From Balneolaceae bacterium UBA7797 (GTDB lineage: Bacteria > Bacteroidota > Rhodothermia > Balneolales > Balneolaceae), in assembly GCA_002480645.1 (NCBI GenBank), contig DLCN01000031.1, positions 1-64,000 on the forward strand: a stretch of DNA of 64,000 nt, written 5' to 3'. Positions 44,043 to 53,522 of this stretch are shown one piece after another. Position 1 is the stretch's first letter; every line of letters begins with the position of its first letter. Below the pieces are notes generated by a model that had not been told where the DNA came from, ran no database searches, and saw only the letters and a program-made list of their open reading frames with translations. The position numbers and the translations under genes were made by a program.

Positions 44043-47000
44043 ATGAACAAAGCTACAAAAGTGTTCATGAGTGTGTTTGTACTAACGCTTGCGTTGGTAT
44101 CCAGCTCATTTGCACAGAATACGTTGTTCTTTTCTCAGTACAATGAGGGAGGAAGCAACAATAAAGCCCTGGAGATTTATAATCCAACTGCCGACACTGT
44201 CTGGCTGAGTGGTTATGCTTTTCCAAATGTAAGTAACGATCCTACAACACCGGGTGAGTTTGAATACTGGAATGATTTTCCGGATTCAGCTTATATCCTC
44301 CCGGGTGATGTATACGTGATTGTACACCCTGATGCCGATTCAGTAATGAAAGCAGCTGGTGATTACGAATTTACTTACCTGAGTAATGGTGATGATGGTT
44401 TTTACCTGGTAGAAGGTGATTCTGCCGCAGGTTCATCATTCACTGTAATCGATAAAATTGGAACATGGGACGCTGATCCCGGCTCCGGATGGGATGTAGC
44501 AGGAGTTACTAATGCAACTGCGGATCACACGTTATACAGAAAACCAACGGTAATGACCGGTAATACTGATTGGGCCGCTTCTGCCGGTACCGATGCAGTA
44601 TCTTCTGAGTGGATCGTTGCGGGTAAAGATGTATTCACCGGATTGGGAGATCATTCAGTTGATAAAACCACAACGATTGATGAGATCACTGAAAATGTAG
44701 TTAATGCATGGAACTTCGATGACATGAGCTTAGGTGTTTGGTCTGTGGACACAAACCCGGATTATGGAGTAGGCGGAACCGTAGAAGTTGCAGCCGACAT
44801 TGCTGCCAGTGGTGATTATTCAGCCAGAGTAATGGCGGTTGATACACTGGAAAAAGTAGGTATTATCACTTTCGATATTGATGGTCTTGGTATTCAGGAA
44901 GGCGACACAATGTACTTCCGCGTATGGGTATCTGCTGCTGATCTTGCCAAATTTGATGCTCTTCAGCCTTTCACTCAATCCGGTAACGACTGGAGCCAGT
45001 GGAGTGATGCTTATTATGAGTCTTCAAGTCTTACTGCTGATACCTGGACTTGGTTAAAAGTTGGAATTCCAGCTCCAAAAGACGGAAAATTCCAAAAAGC
45101 CGGTTTACAGGTTACCGGTTCTGCGGCTACTGTAGCTGAAACTCCGGTTGTTTATGTTGATGATATCACTGTTGTTCGCCCTGGTGGTGTTCAGCCGGAT
45201 CCTGTTAACGTAACTTTCACTGTTAACACTTCTACCATTCCTGATACAGTGAATGCTGATAATTATTCACTGTACATCAACGGTGCTATTAAAGGTGCCG
45301 GTGCCGGACAATCTTTTGTTGGCGGCGAAACTATTACCTGGGATGCTAATGCAACCGCTACTCTTGATAATGTTGGTGGTGACTACTGGACCGCTACTTA
45401 CCAAATGATGCCTGGTGATACTCTGCTTTACAAATACAGATATCTAAATGCGGTAACCGAAGCTTCTGACGACGAAAATGGATTCGCAACCGACGTTAAT
45501 CCGGCTGGCTGGGATACCCGTGGTATCGTTGTTACCAGCGATACAGTATTGAATGTAGATTACTTCAACGATTCAAGTGACAGTCCTGCTCCTGCAGACC
45601 TGGTACCATTCGAATCAAAAGAAGATTCTGTAACTGTGATGTTCCGCGTAAATGTTGGCGGACAAGTTCAGGTTGGATCATTTGATCCTGAAACCGATCA
45701 GGTTGGTCTGCGCGGTAATCCTGAATTTTTTAATAACCCATCTGACTGGGGTTCAACTGGTACATTCTTAGAGCAACAAGCTGTTAACGGCGACAACTAC
45801 TGGTACACCGGTGTTGTTAGAATGCAAAAAGATTCTGTGGCTAACCTTTCCGGTGCTATGGGATATAAATTTGTACTCGAAACTGCTGACGGAACTACCT
45901 GGGAATCTACTCCGGATCGTTTCGTAACAGTTCCATCTCAGGATACAACCATCCATTGGGTATACTTCTCCGATACTCCTCCAAGCTCAGCAAAAGTGAT
46001 CAACACTACGCTGAACTTCGAAGTAAACGTAGGTATTCTTGAAGGTCTGGGATTGTTTAATTCTTCCCTTGATTCTGTATATGCTACCGGTACATTCAAC
46101 AACTGGGCAAATACAGCCAATCAATTGGCATTCAACTCTTTCTCAGGTACTTACCAGGGAACAGGAATTCCATTTAAAACAGCTGTAGGTACTACTGTTG
46201 AGTACAAATACTACATCCGTTGGGATGAGAGCCGTGATGATGAAGGTAGTGCTAATTACTTAGCCGGTATCTCAGCTAATAACGATGGTTGGGAAGAGCC
46301 GGGTGTAACCGGTGGTGGTAACCGTACCTTCGATATCGAAGATCTGGATGACCAGCCAACCCGTTCCGAATCATTCAACGGTGTAGAGCCATTAGCTCTT
46401 ATGACAGCTCAGAATGTAACCGGTGGTGCGATCACTGTTACCTTCAATTACGACATGAATCCGGCAATGGCTGATTCTGTGTCTACTCCGTTCAACCCTG
46501 CTACAGATTCAGTATTCCTGATCGTAGATACTCCATTCTTCGCATTGACTAATGGAATCCAGGCTTATGATTCTGAGTTTGCTGTGCGTTCGCTGGAAGC
46601 ACGCGACAAAGTAATGTTTACTGATGATGATGCAGATGGCGTTTATACGCTTGACTTACCGCTACAATTACCTACTCTGAACCACATTGGTTTCCGTATT
46701 GCTTACGGTCAGCCAACTGCTGAAAATGGAAACTGGGTAATTAATGGTAATGGTTATGCTGCCGGTCGTCGTCACTACCAGTACGTACAGCCAATCGTAG
46801 CTGAAGGTGGAGCCGTATCATGGCCAGCAACCTACAGCATGCCTACACTTAGCTGGAAACCAGAAGATCTGGATTGGGAAACTCCTCCAAACTACACTGC
46901 AACCAACAGTGAGATCGATGGCGACGTAGCTAAAGAATTCAAACTGATGCAGAACTATCCAAACCCATTCAACCCAACAACCAACATCAGCTTTACATTA

Positions 47001-47198
47001 CCTGATGCTGCTCCTGTTAAGTTGACGGTTTATAATGTTCTTGGTCAGCAGGTGTCTACTCTCATCTCTAACAAAACAATGACTGCAGGTACACATACTG
47101 TAGCATTCGATGCCAGCGCACTTTCTTCCGGTATTTATATCTACCGCTTAGAAGCAGGCAGCTTTGTTAGCAACAAGAGAATGACTCTGATCAAATAA
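44043..47198 (+). CDS. Lamin-tail and multi-beta-domain T9SS surface protein, probable starch binder
   Basis: A 1051-residue secreted protein. The signal peptide is TKVFMSVFVLTLALVSSSFA. A lamin-tail domain comes first (LFFSQYNEGGSNNKALEIYN, about 25-200), then a concanavalin-like region (VNAWNFDDMSLGVW). Four related beta-sandwich modules follow, starting at about 389, 527, 652 and 796. Each opens with a VTVMFRVNV-like strand; the third has VYATGTFNNWA, reminiscent of starch-binding/E-set domains. The T9SS tail begins near 966 (LMQNYPNPFNPTTNISF). Codon choice is strongly biased toward GCT, GGT, ACT and GTT, suggesting very high expression. It may do the job of SusE/SusF; binding is not proven. 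Confidence 0.78.
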   Translation: MNKATKVFMSVFVLTLALVSSSFAQNTLFFSQYNEGGSNNKALEIYNPTADTVWLSGYAFPNVSNDPTTPGEFEYWNDFPDSAYILPGDVYVIVHPDADSVMKAAGDYEFTYLSNGDDGFYLVEGDSAAGSSFTVIDKIGTWDADPGSGWDVAGVTNATADHTLYRKPTVMTGNTDWAASAGTDAVSSEWIVAGKDVFTGLGDHSVDKTTTIDEITENVVNAWNFDDMSLGVWSVDTNPDYGVGGTVEVAADIAASGDYSARVMAVDTLEKVGIITFDIDGLGIQEGDTMYFRVWVSAADLAKFDALQPFTQSGNDWSQWSDAYYESSSLTADTWTWLKVGIPAPKDGKFQKAGLQVTGSAATVAETPVVYVDDITVVRPGGVQPDPVNVTFTVNTSTIPDTVNADNYSLYINGAIKGAGAGQSFVGGETITWDANATATLDNVGGDYWTATYQMMPGDTLLYKYRYLNAVTEASDDENGFATDVNPAGWDTRGIVVTSDTVLNVDYFNDSSDSPAPADLVPFESKEDSVTVMFRVNVGGQVQVGSFDPETDQVGLRGNPEFFNNPSDWGSTGTFLEQQAVNGDNYWYTGVVRMQKDSVANLSGAMGYKFVLETADGTTWESTPDRFVTVPSQDTTIHWVYFSDTPPSSAKVINTTLNFEVNVGILEGLGLFNSSLDSVYATGTFNNWANTANQLAFNSFSGTYQGTGIPFKTAVGTTVEYKYYIRWDESRDDEGSANYLAGISANNDGWEEPGVTGGGNRTFDIEDLDDQPTRSESFNGVEPLALMTAQNVTGGAITVTFNYDMNPAMADSVSTPFNPATDSVFLIVDTPFFALTNGIQAYDSEFAVRSLEARDKVMFTDDDADGVYTLDLPLQLPTLNHIGFRIAYGQPTAENGNWVINGNGYAAGRRHYQYVQPIVAEGGAVSWPATYSMPTLSWKPEDLDWETPPNYTATNSEIDGDVAKEFKLMQNYPNPFNPTTNISFTLPDAAPVKLTVYNVLGQQVSTLISNKTMTAGTHTVAFDASALSSGIYIYRLEAGSFVSNKRMTLIK

Positions 47199-47216
47199 TT
47201 TCTCTATAAGTCTTAT

Positions 47217-47247
47217 CGCAGGTGCCTTGACCGGCATCTGCGTTTTT
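47217..47247 (+). terminator. Terminator between the surface module and lacI
   Basis: CGCAGGTGCC, loop TTGACC, GGCATCTGCG and then TTTTT. The ten-bp stem has one G-U pair. It splits the locus into an uptake/binding unit and a regulator/enzyme unit, or attenuates read-through. Confidence 0.8.
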
Positions 47248-47264
47248 AAATTAACTATACACAA

Positions 47265-48254
47265 GTGGCATCAACCATATACGACATAGCGAATAAGGCC
47301 GGAGTTTCGATCGCCACGGTATCGCGGGTTTTTAACCAGAGTGATAGCGTTTCGGAAAAAACCCGACGTAAAGTGCTGGCCATTGCTGATGAGGTAGGGT
47401 ATCATCCTCAGGCCTATGCTCAGGGACTTGCTTCAAAAAAGAGCAACACGATCATGGCCGTTGTTCCGGTGATCTCCAATTACTACTTCATGGAAGTATT
47501 AGGGGGAATTCAGGATAAACTGAGTGAAAACGGCTATGAACTCACCATATTCAATATTTCAAACGACCGCAATATCTTTGAACAGGTAGAACACGTTCTT
47601 AAGCGAAGATGGGCAGAAGGGTATCTGTTCATTTCCATTCACTTATCAGAGAAAGAATGGAGCCAGCTAACCCGGTTTAATGTACCTATCACTCTTATTG
47701 ATGAACATTTCGAAGGATTTGATTCGGTGAGTGTGGATAATATTCAAGGGGCTTACCGGGCTACAAAAAGTCTGTTAGATATGGGCTTTAAAAATGTAGC
47801 CATGCTATCGGCTTTATTATCTTCAAAACCTATACGGGACCGACTGGAAGGTTACAAGAAAGCACTGAATGAATATCAGATACCATTCGATAAAAAATGG
47901 GTGGTTGCAGGAGATACCTTGTATCGAGATGGTTTTACAGAACGGGGCGGATACGAAGCCATGCGTAAAATGCTGAATATGGAAACCCCGCCGGAGGCTT
48001 GTTTTTGTGCATCGGATATACAAGCGGTAGGAGCTTTAAAAGCTATGGAAGATGTTGGGAAAAGGATCCCCATCATTGGTTATGACGATATAGAATTGTC
48101 GGAATACATCGGGTTATCAACCATCAGGCAACCCATGCGCGACATGGGCTTCTTTGCCACACAAAACCTGATAGATCGTATGAATAATGCGAATAAAGCA
48201 ATTTCACAAACGATCTACTCACCAGAATTAATACTTAGAAAATCAATCAGTTAA
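47265..48254 (+). CDS. LacI family transcriptional regulator
   Basis: A 329-residue LacI/GalR regulator with a GTG start. The helix-turn-helix is TIYDIANKAGVSIATVSRVF, with the hinge VGYHPQAYAQGLASKKSNTI. A periplasmic-binding-protein-like effector domain follows (MAVVPVISNYYFMEVLGGIQ, IPIIGYDDIELSEYIGLSTI). It probably senses a maltodextrin-derived sugar and binds the TGTAAGCGCTTTCA site at 34394. No matching operator is visible directly upstream of its own gene. The GH13 gene begins one base after its stop. Confidence 0.93.
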   Translation: MASTIYDIANKAGVSIATVSRVFNQSDSVSEKTRRKVLAIADEVGYHPQAYAQGLASKKSNTIMAVVPVISNYYFMEVLGGIQDKLSENGYELTIFNISNDRNIFEQVEHVLKRRWAEGYLFISIHLSEKEWSQLTRFNVPITLIDEHFEGFDSVSVDNIQGAYRATKSLLDMGFKNVAMLSALLSSKPIRDRLEGYKKALNEYQIPFDKKWVVAGDTLYRDGFTERGGYEAMRKMLNMETPPEACFCASDIQAVGALKAMEDVGKRIPIIGYDDIELSEYIGLSTIRQPMRDMGFFATQNLIDRMNNANKAISQTIYSPELILRKSIS

Positions 48255-48255
48255 T

Positions 48256-51150
48256 ATGAGTTTGAAACGTAATTTTCTTTTACTGACACTGCTATTCGCA
48301 GGTCTTAGTAATACTTTTGCGCAAGTTGTAACCTTCGAACCTTCGTTTGCAACACAGTTGGATTCGATGACGGTAATATTGGATGCAACTCAGGGTAATG
48401 GGGAATTAGAAGATTTTATCGGAGATGTATATCTGCATACCGGTGTTATCACCAATAAAAGCACCAGTGGTTCCGACTGGAAATATGTGCCTTATGGTTG
48501 GGAAACCAATGATGCCAGTATGAAAGCTACTTTTATTGGGGACAACAAGTGGGAGTTTAAATATAAGCCAAGTATCAGGGAATTCTTCGGTATTACTGAT
48601 GCCAGCGAAGATGTTGAAAAAGTTGCGATCGTTTACAAAGGGGTTTCCGGCGGAAGTATTGTAGCAGAAGGTAAAGATGAAGGGAATGCAGATATCTTTA
48701 TTGAACTTACCAGTGGAGATGCCTCAGCTCGTTTCATTAATCCAACCGAAGATTGGCTGATGTTAGACGCTGAAACCACTACAGAAATTGAGATCAGTGG
48801 TATTGGTACGGTAAACGGCGGTACGCTTGAACTGAGTTTACTATTGAACGGAACAGAACTCAGTTCCACGGCAGATGACACATTAAACTATACCTACAGC
48901 ATCGGTGCAGAAGATGAGGATCTTAATTTTGAACTGATCGCCGGTAATGGAATAGTAGCTGACACAACTTCATTTTTTGCTACCATCAGAAAAGGTAATG
49001 GAGCAAGTGTAGATCGACCTGCCGGAATTAAGGACGGGATCAATTACACCGGCCAAAGTACTGTAACCTTTTCATTATTTGCTCCCGGCAAGGAATTTGT
49101 ATACCTGCTGGGCGATTTTAATAATTGGCGACCAAGTTCAGAATATTTGATGAATCGATCAGGCAGAGTGGACAGTCTGCGATTCTGGCTGGAAATTGAC
49201 GGGCTAACTCCGGGCGAAGAATATGCTTTTCAGTATCTGGTAGATGGTGAGATACGGATAGCTGATCCCTATTCTGAACTGATCCTGGATCAGTATAACG
49301 ACCCATATATCCCCGAATCTGTATTTCCCGACCTGAAATCCTATCCAACCGATAAAACAGAACATATTGTCGGAGTGATCTTCCCAGGAAAAGAAGCATA
49401 TGAATGGCAGGCAGCTGATTACGTGCGTCCGGCCAAAGACGAGCTAGTGATCTACGAATTGCTGATGAGAGATTTCCTTGCAACACCAAGTTACGCCACA
49501 CTGATCGATACCCTGGATTATCTGGATCGACTCGGGATCAATGCTATTGAACTGATGCCGGTAAATGAATTTGACGGAAATCTGAGCTGGGGATATAATC
49601 CGGCTTTCCACATGGCCCTAGATAAATATTATGGTTCACCGGAAGAGTTCAAGCGGTTTGTGGATGAAGCCCATAAACGAGGTATTGCGGTAATACTGGA
49701 TGTTGTGCTAAACCACACATTTGGCCAAAATCCGATCGCCCGCTTATGGAACGAAGGCGACTATGGGAATCCAACCAGTGATAATCCGTATTTAAATGTT
49801 TCTCCAACGCATCCGTTTAATGTGGGATACGATCTCAATCATGAAAGTCCGATCACCAGATATTATTCTAAACGAGTGATGCAATACTGGTTGGAAGAAT
49901 ACAATGTAGATGGTTATCGCTTTGATCTGAGTAAAGGATTCACACAAACCAATAATCCCGATAATGTGGGAGCATGGGGCAGTTACGATCAATCGAGGGT
50001 GGATATCTGGATCGATTATGCTAATCATATACGATCTGTAGAGGAAGATGCCTACATCATTTTAGAACATTTCGCCGATAACAGTGAAGAGAAAGTATTG
50101 GCTGATAATGGAATAATGCTATGGGGCAATATGAACCATGAGTACAACGAAGCTACCATGGGATATTCCTCTAATCTTACCGGAGTACTTGCTCAATCCC
50201 GGGGATTCAACGAACGCAATCTGGTTGGGTATATGGAAAGCCATGACGAACAGTGGTTGATGTATAAGAACCGAATGTATGGGAATTCATCCGGCAGTTA
50301 TGATATAACAGAACTTCCAACCGCATTGGATAGGATGGAACTGGCCGGAGCCTTTTTCTTCACCTTACCCGGACCAAAAATGATGTGGCAGTTCGGTGAG
50401 CTGGGATATGGCTATGGTGATTCGGGTGAACAATGTCTGGATGATGGTTCAGGAAATACCTGTTCTTCTTCGCAGGCACCAGGCCGTACCGATGCCAAAC
50501 CGATCCGCTGGGATTACCAGAACGATTCCGATCGAGTAGATCTGTACAATACCTGGTCCGATATCATAAATCTGAGGATGAAGACCAATGCGTTCACCTA
50601 TCCTGATGATTCCTATTATGCGCTTTCTGGTGGAGTTAAATACATTCGTTTGTTCAGTGAGGATACCGACGTGGTAGTCATTGGGAACTTTGGCGTTACT
50701 TCCACTACTCAAACCGTAGATTTTACTCAGGATGGTACCTGGTATGATTATTTCGGAGAGAGTACGATCTCAGTTTCAAACGGACAATCCACCATGGATC
50801 TCGGTCCCGGTGAGTTCAGGATCTTTACCACAAAGAATTTCAGAACCAGTGTATCGGTTGAGGAAAATGGGGAAGGTGATCAACCTGCTCAATTCATGTT
50901 GTATCAGAACTATCCTAATCCGTTCAACCCAACTACAAATCTGACCTTTGAAATTGCAGAGGCCGGGGATGTAACTCTGGAAGTGTACAACATGCTCGGT
51001 CAGAAAGTAGCGGAACTGGTCAATGGCAGAAAAGCGGCCGGTGTACATACCGTCCAATTCGATGCATCAGATCTGAGTAGTGGTATTTACATCACAAGAT
51101 TAAGTAGTGCAGGAAATGTTCAAACAATAAAAATGACCTTGCTCAAGTAA
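48256..51150 (+). CDS. GH13 alpha-amylase family enzyme with T9SS tail
   Basis: A 964-residue secreted amylase. The signal peptide is KRNFLLLTLLFAGLSNTFAQ. N-terminal beta domains include a CBM48/E-set module at about 255-355 (VTFSLFAPGKEFVYLLGDFN, then NWRPSSEYLM). The GH13 barrel starts near 395 (YELLMRDFLATPSYATLIDT) with the nucleophile in GYRFDLSKGF (about 552), the acid/base in YIILEHF (about 600) and the third carboxylate in MESHDEQ (about 660); VVLNHTFGQ is also present. The T9SS tail begins near 883 (YQNYPNPFNPTTNLTF). It is the extracellular starch-cutting enzyme of the locus by inference. Confidence 0.93.
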   Translation: MSLKRNFLLLTLLFAGLSNTFAQVVTFEPSFATQLDSMTVILDATQGNGELEDFIGDVYLHTGVITNKSTSGSDWKYVPYGWETNDASMKATFIGDNKWEFKYKPSIREFFGITDASEDVEKVAIVYKGVSGGSIVAEGKDEGNADIFIELTSGDASARFINPTEDWLMLDAETTTEIEISGIGTVNGGTLELSLLLNGTELSSTADDTLNYTYSIGAEDEDLNFELIAGNGIVADTTSFFATIRKGNGASVDRPAGIKDGINYTGQSTVTFSLFAPGKEFVYLLGDFNNWRPSSEYLMNRSGRVDSLRFWLEIDGLTPGEEYAFQYLVDGEIRIADPYSELILDQYNDPYIPESVFPDLKSYPTDKTEHIVGVIFPGKEAYEWQAADYVRPAKDELVIYELLMRDFLATPSYATLIDTLDYLDRLGINAIELMPVNEFDGNLSWGYNPAFHMALDKYYGSPEEFKRFVDEAHKRGIAVILDVVLNHTFGQNPIARLWNEGDYGNPTSDNPYLNVSPTHPFNVGYDLNHESPITRYYSKRVMQYWLEEYNVDGYRFDLSKGFTQTNNPDNVGAWGSYDQSRVDIWIDYANHIRSVEEDAYIILEHFADNSEEKVLADNGIMLWGNMNHEYNEATMGYSSNLTGVLAQSRGFNERNLVGYMESHDEQWLMYKNRMYGNSSGSYDITELPTALDRMELAGAFFFTLPGPKMMWQFGELGYGYGDSGEQCLDDGSGNTCSSSQAPGRTDAKPIRWDYQNDSDRVDLYNTWSDIINLRMKTNAFTYPDDSYYALSGGVKYIRLFSEDTDVVVIGNFGVTSTTQTVDFTQDGTWYDYFGESTISVSNGQSTMDLGPGEFRIFTTKNFRTSVSVEENGEGDQPAQFMLYQNYPNPFNPTTNLTFEIAEAGDVTLEVYNMLGQKVAELVNGRKAAGVHTVQFDASDLSSGIYITRLSSAGNVQTIKMTLLK

Positions 51151-51151
51151 T

Positions 51152-53512
51152 ATGAAGTATTTCCGCCATCTTTTGGGAGTACTCTGGCTCATTGCCTTTG
51201 CTGGCTGTGACTGGCAAACGGATATCAAGCATTCCCAGATCATCGGACTGGCCAGTCCGATAACGTTGCAACCCAATGAAACAGAGGTGGTATTAGAAGA
51301 TTACTTCATTGATGCTTCGTTAGTTTCTGAGGTCATTCTCCCGAAAGGTATGGAGGCCTCACCAATTCAGGATGGAAAGGTGTACTTACATGGCTCCATC
51401 ACCGAACCGCTGGATGTATTAGTGATATCTGCAGGTGGTCTTGATTATTCGATCTTACTAAAACGTACTGAGAAAGAAACTGTAGAATTCATCTACGATC
51501 CGAAGGGTAAAACCTATACTTCTGTGAAAGTTAAAGGTGAGATGAATAGCTGGGATCCTAATAATACCGTGTTGGAAAAAGAGGGTGATGTCTGGAAAGT
51601 AACGGCAACCGTAAACCGTGGCATTTTCCAATACATTTATGTAGTGGATGGGGTTGAAACACTTGATCCTGATAATTCCGAGAAAGTATCCAATGGAATG
51701 GGAGGGTGGAACAATGTGCTACGTGTAGGTTCTGACCTGGATCAGGATAAAATCTGGCTTAATACTAAGGAGGTGCATAATTCTGAGGTTACCTTTACCG
51801 CAAAAGATGCGGAGAAAGTAATTGTGATCTGGCAGAATCATGCCTTACAGGTGGTTCAGTCAGGTGATGAATACAGGGTAATGATCCCACCGGTAGCTCA
51901 GACTCTGAAACGCACGTATATACGGGCTTGGGCCTTCAACGAATCTGGCAGTGTTTCCAATGATGTGTTGATCCCTTTAGAAAACGGGATTGTGATCGGA
52001 GACACAGAAATGCTTACCCGGCAGGATTTTGAGACATGGAATATGTATTTCGTGCTCATCGATCGGTTTGTGGATGGAAATCCGGCAAATACCCGTAAAG
52101 TGGAGGATGATTCGCTGAACTGGAAAGTGAATTATTTTGGAGGTGATTTCGCAGGTATCACCAAAAAGATCAAAGATGGATACTTTAATCAAATTGGAAT
52201 AAACACGATCTGGCTTTCACCGATCACCAGAAATCCGGAAACAGCGTACGGTTTGTGGGATCAGGGCGGACCGGTAACCAAATTCTCCGGCTATCACGGC
52301 TACTGGCCGATCTCTTCTACCCGATTAGATGATCGATTTGGGACGGAAGAGGAATTCCGTGAATTACTGGATGTAGCTCACGAAAATGATATGAATGTGA
52401 TCCTGGATTATGTGGCAAATCATGTACATGAAGAGCATCCGGTATTCCAGCAACACCCGGAATGGGCTACGAATAAATACCTGCCCGACGGAACGCCGAA
52501 CATCGCTTTATGGGATGAACAACGACTTACCACCTGGTTCGATACTTTTATGCCAAGTCTGGATTACTCCAATCCTGAAGTACTCGAGATGTTCACCGAT
52601 TCAGCGTTGTATTGGGTAAAAGAATACGAATTGGATGGTATCAGACACGATGCTACTAAGCATATTCCGTTGCCTTTCTGGCGTACATTAACCCGTAAGA
52701 TCAAGGAAGAAGTAACTATTCCGACCGGCAGAAGAATCTATCAGGTTGGGGAGACCTATGGAAGCAGAGAACTTATTGCCAGCTACATCAATACGGGCAT
52801 GCTGGATGCACAGTTCGATTTCGGGATCTACAATGCTACCTTAAACACATTTGGCAGGGATGAGAGCTTCACCGGATTAAGAGATCAGCTTAACGAGAGT
52901 TTTAAGTATTACGGTTATCATAATCTGATGGGTAACATTTCAGGTAATCATGATCAGCCCCGGTTTATCACCATGACGAGTGGAGAAGTACGTTGGGATG
53001 AAGACCCAAAAATTGCCGGTTGGACCAGAGAGATTGGCTTTCCGGAAGGTTTTGCCTATGACAAACTGAATCTTCTTCATGCGTTTAATCTTACCATACC
53101 CGGAATACCGGTCACATACTACGGGGATGAATTTGGGATGCCCGGTGCACACGACCCTGATAACCGCAGGTGGATGAGATTTGATGATGAGTTAAATACG
53201 CATGAACAAAGAAATCGAAATACATTTACAAAACTCGCTACTCTCAGAAACAGTAGTATGCCCTTACTCTATGGTGATTTTATTTTCCATAAAACTGAAG
53301 ACGATGTGCTGGTGTATTCCCGGGCTTATTTCAGTCAGCAGGTCATTGTTATTCTGAATAAATCGGGGCGTAATCAACAAATTTCTGTAGAACTACGGGA
53401 TGGATTTGATTATAGTTCAGCTGTAGCGGAATTCAACGGGAATTTTATGATTCGAGGTAACGAGTTATCCATCAAATTACCTGCAAATTCTTTCGAAATA
53501 ATTAAACTATAA
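51152..53512 (+). CDS. GH13 lipoprotein, cyclomaltodextrinase/neopullulanase-like
   Basis: A 786-residue lipoprotein (signal FRHLLGVLWLIAFAGC). N-terminal E-set/CBM-like domains occupy about 30-285, including VKVKGEMNSWDPNNTVLEKE. The GH13 catalytic residues are in DGIRHDATKHI (Asp, about 494), YQVGETYG (Glu, about 533) and ISGNHDQPRF (Asp, about 600). TWFDTFMPSLDYSNPEVLEM is typical of SusA/SusG-like enzymes. It starts one base after the preceding stop. Whether it faces the periplasm or the cell surface is not clear. Confidence 0.92.
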   Translation: MKYFRHLLGVLWLIAFAGCDWQTDIKHSQIIGLASPITLQPNETEVVLEDYFIDASLVSEVILPKGMEASPIQDGKVYLHGSITEPLDVLVISAGGLDYSILLKRTEKETVEFIYDPKGKTYTSVKVKGEMNSWDPNNTVLEKEGDVWKVTATVNRGIFQYIYVVDGVETLDPDNSEKVSNGMGGWNNVLRVGSDLDQDKIWLNTKEVHNSEVTFTAKDAEKVIVIWQNHALQVVQSGDEYRVMIPPVAQTLKRTYIRAWAFNESGSVSNDVLIPLENGIVIGDTEMLTRQDFETWNMYFVLIDRFVDGNPANTRKVEDDSLNWKVNYFGGDFAGITKKIKDGYFNQIGINTIWLSPITRNPETAYGLWDQGGPVTKFSGYHGYWPISSTRLDDRFGTEEEFRELLDVAHENDMNVILDYVANHVHEEHPVFQQHPEWATNKYLPDGTPNIALWDEQRLTTWFDTFMPSLDYSNPEVLEMFTDSALYWVKEYELDGIRHDATKHIPLPFWRTLTRKIKEEVTIPTGRRIYQVGETYGSRELIASYINTGMLDAQFDFGIYNATLNTFGRDESFTGLRDQLNESFKYYGYHNLMGNISGNHDQPRFITMTSGEVRWDEDPKIAGWTREIGFPEGFAYDKLNLLHAFNLTIPGIPVTYYGDEFGMPGAHDPDNRRWMRFDDELNTHEQRNRNTFTKLATLRNSSMPLLYGDFIFHKTEDDVLVYSRAYFSQQVIVILNKSGRNQQISVELRDGFDYSSAVAEFNGNFMIRGNELSIKLPANSFEIIKL

Positions 53513-53522
53513 AAACGTAGCC

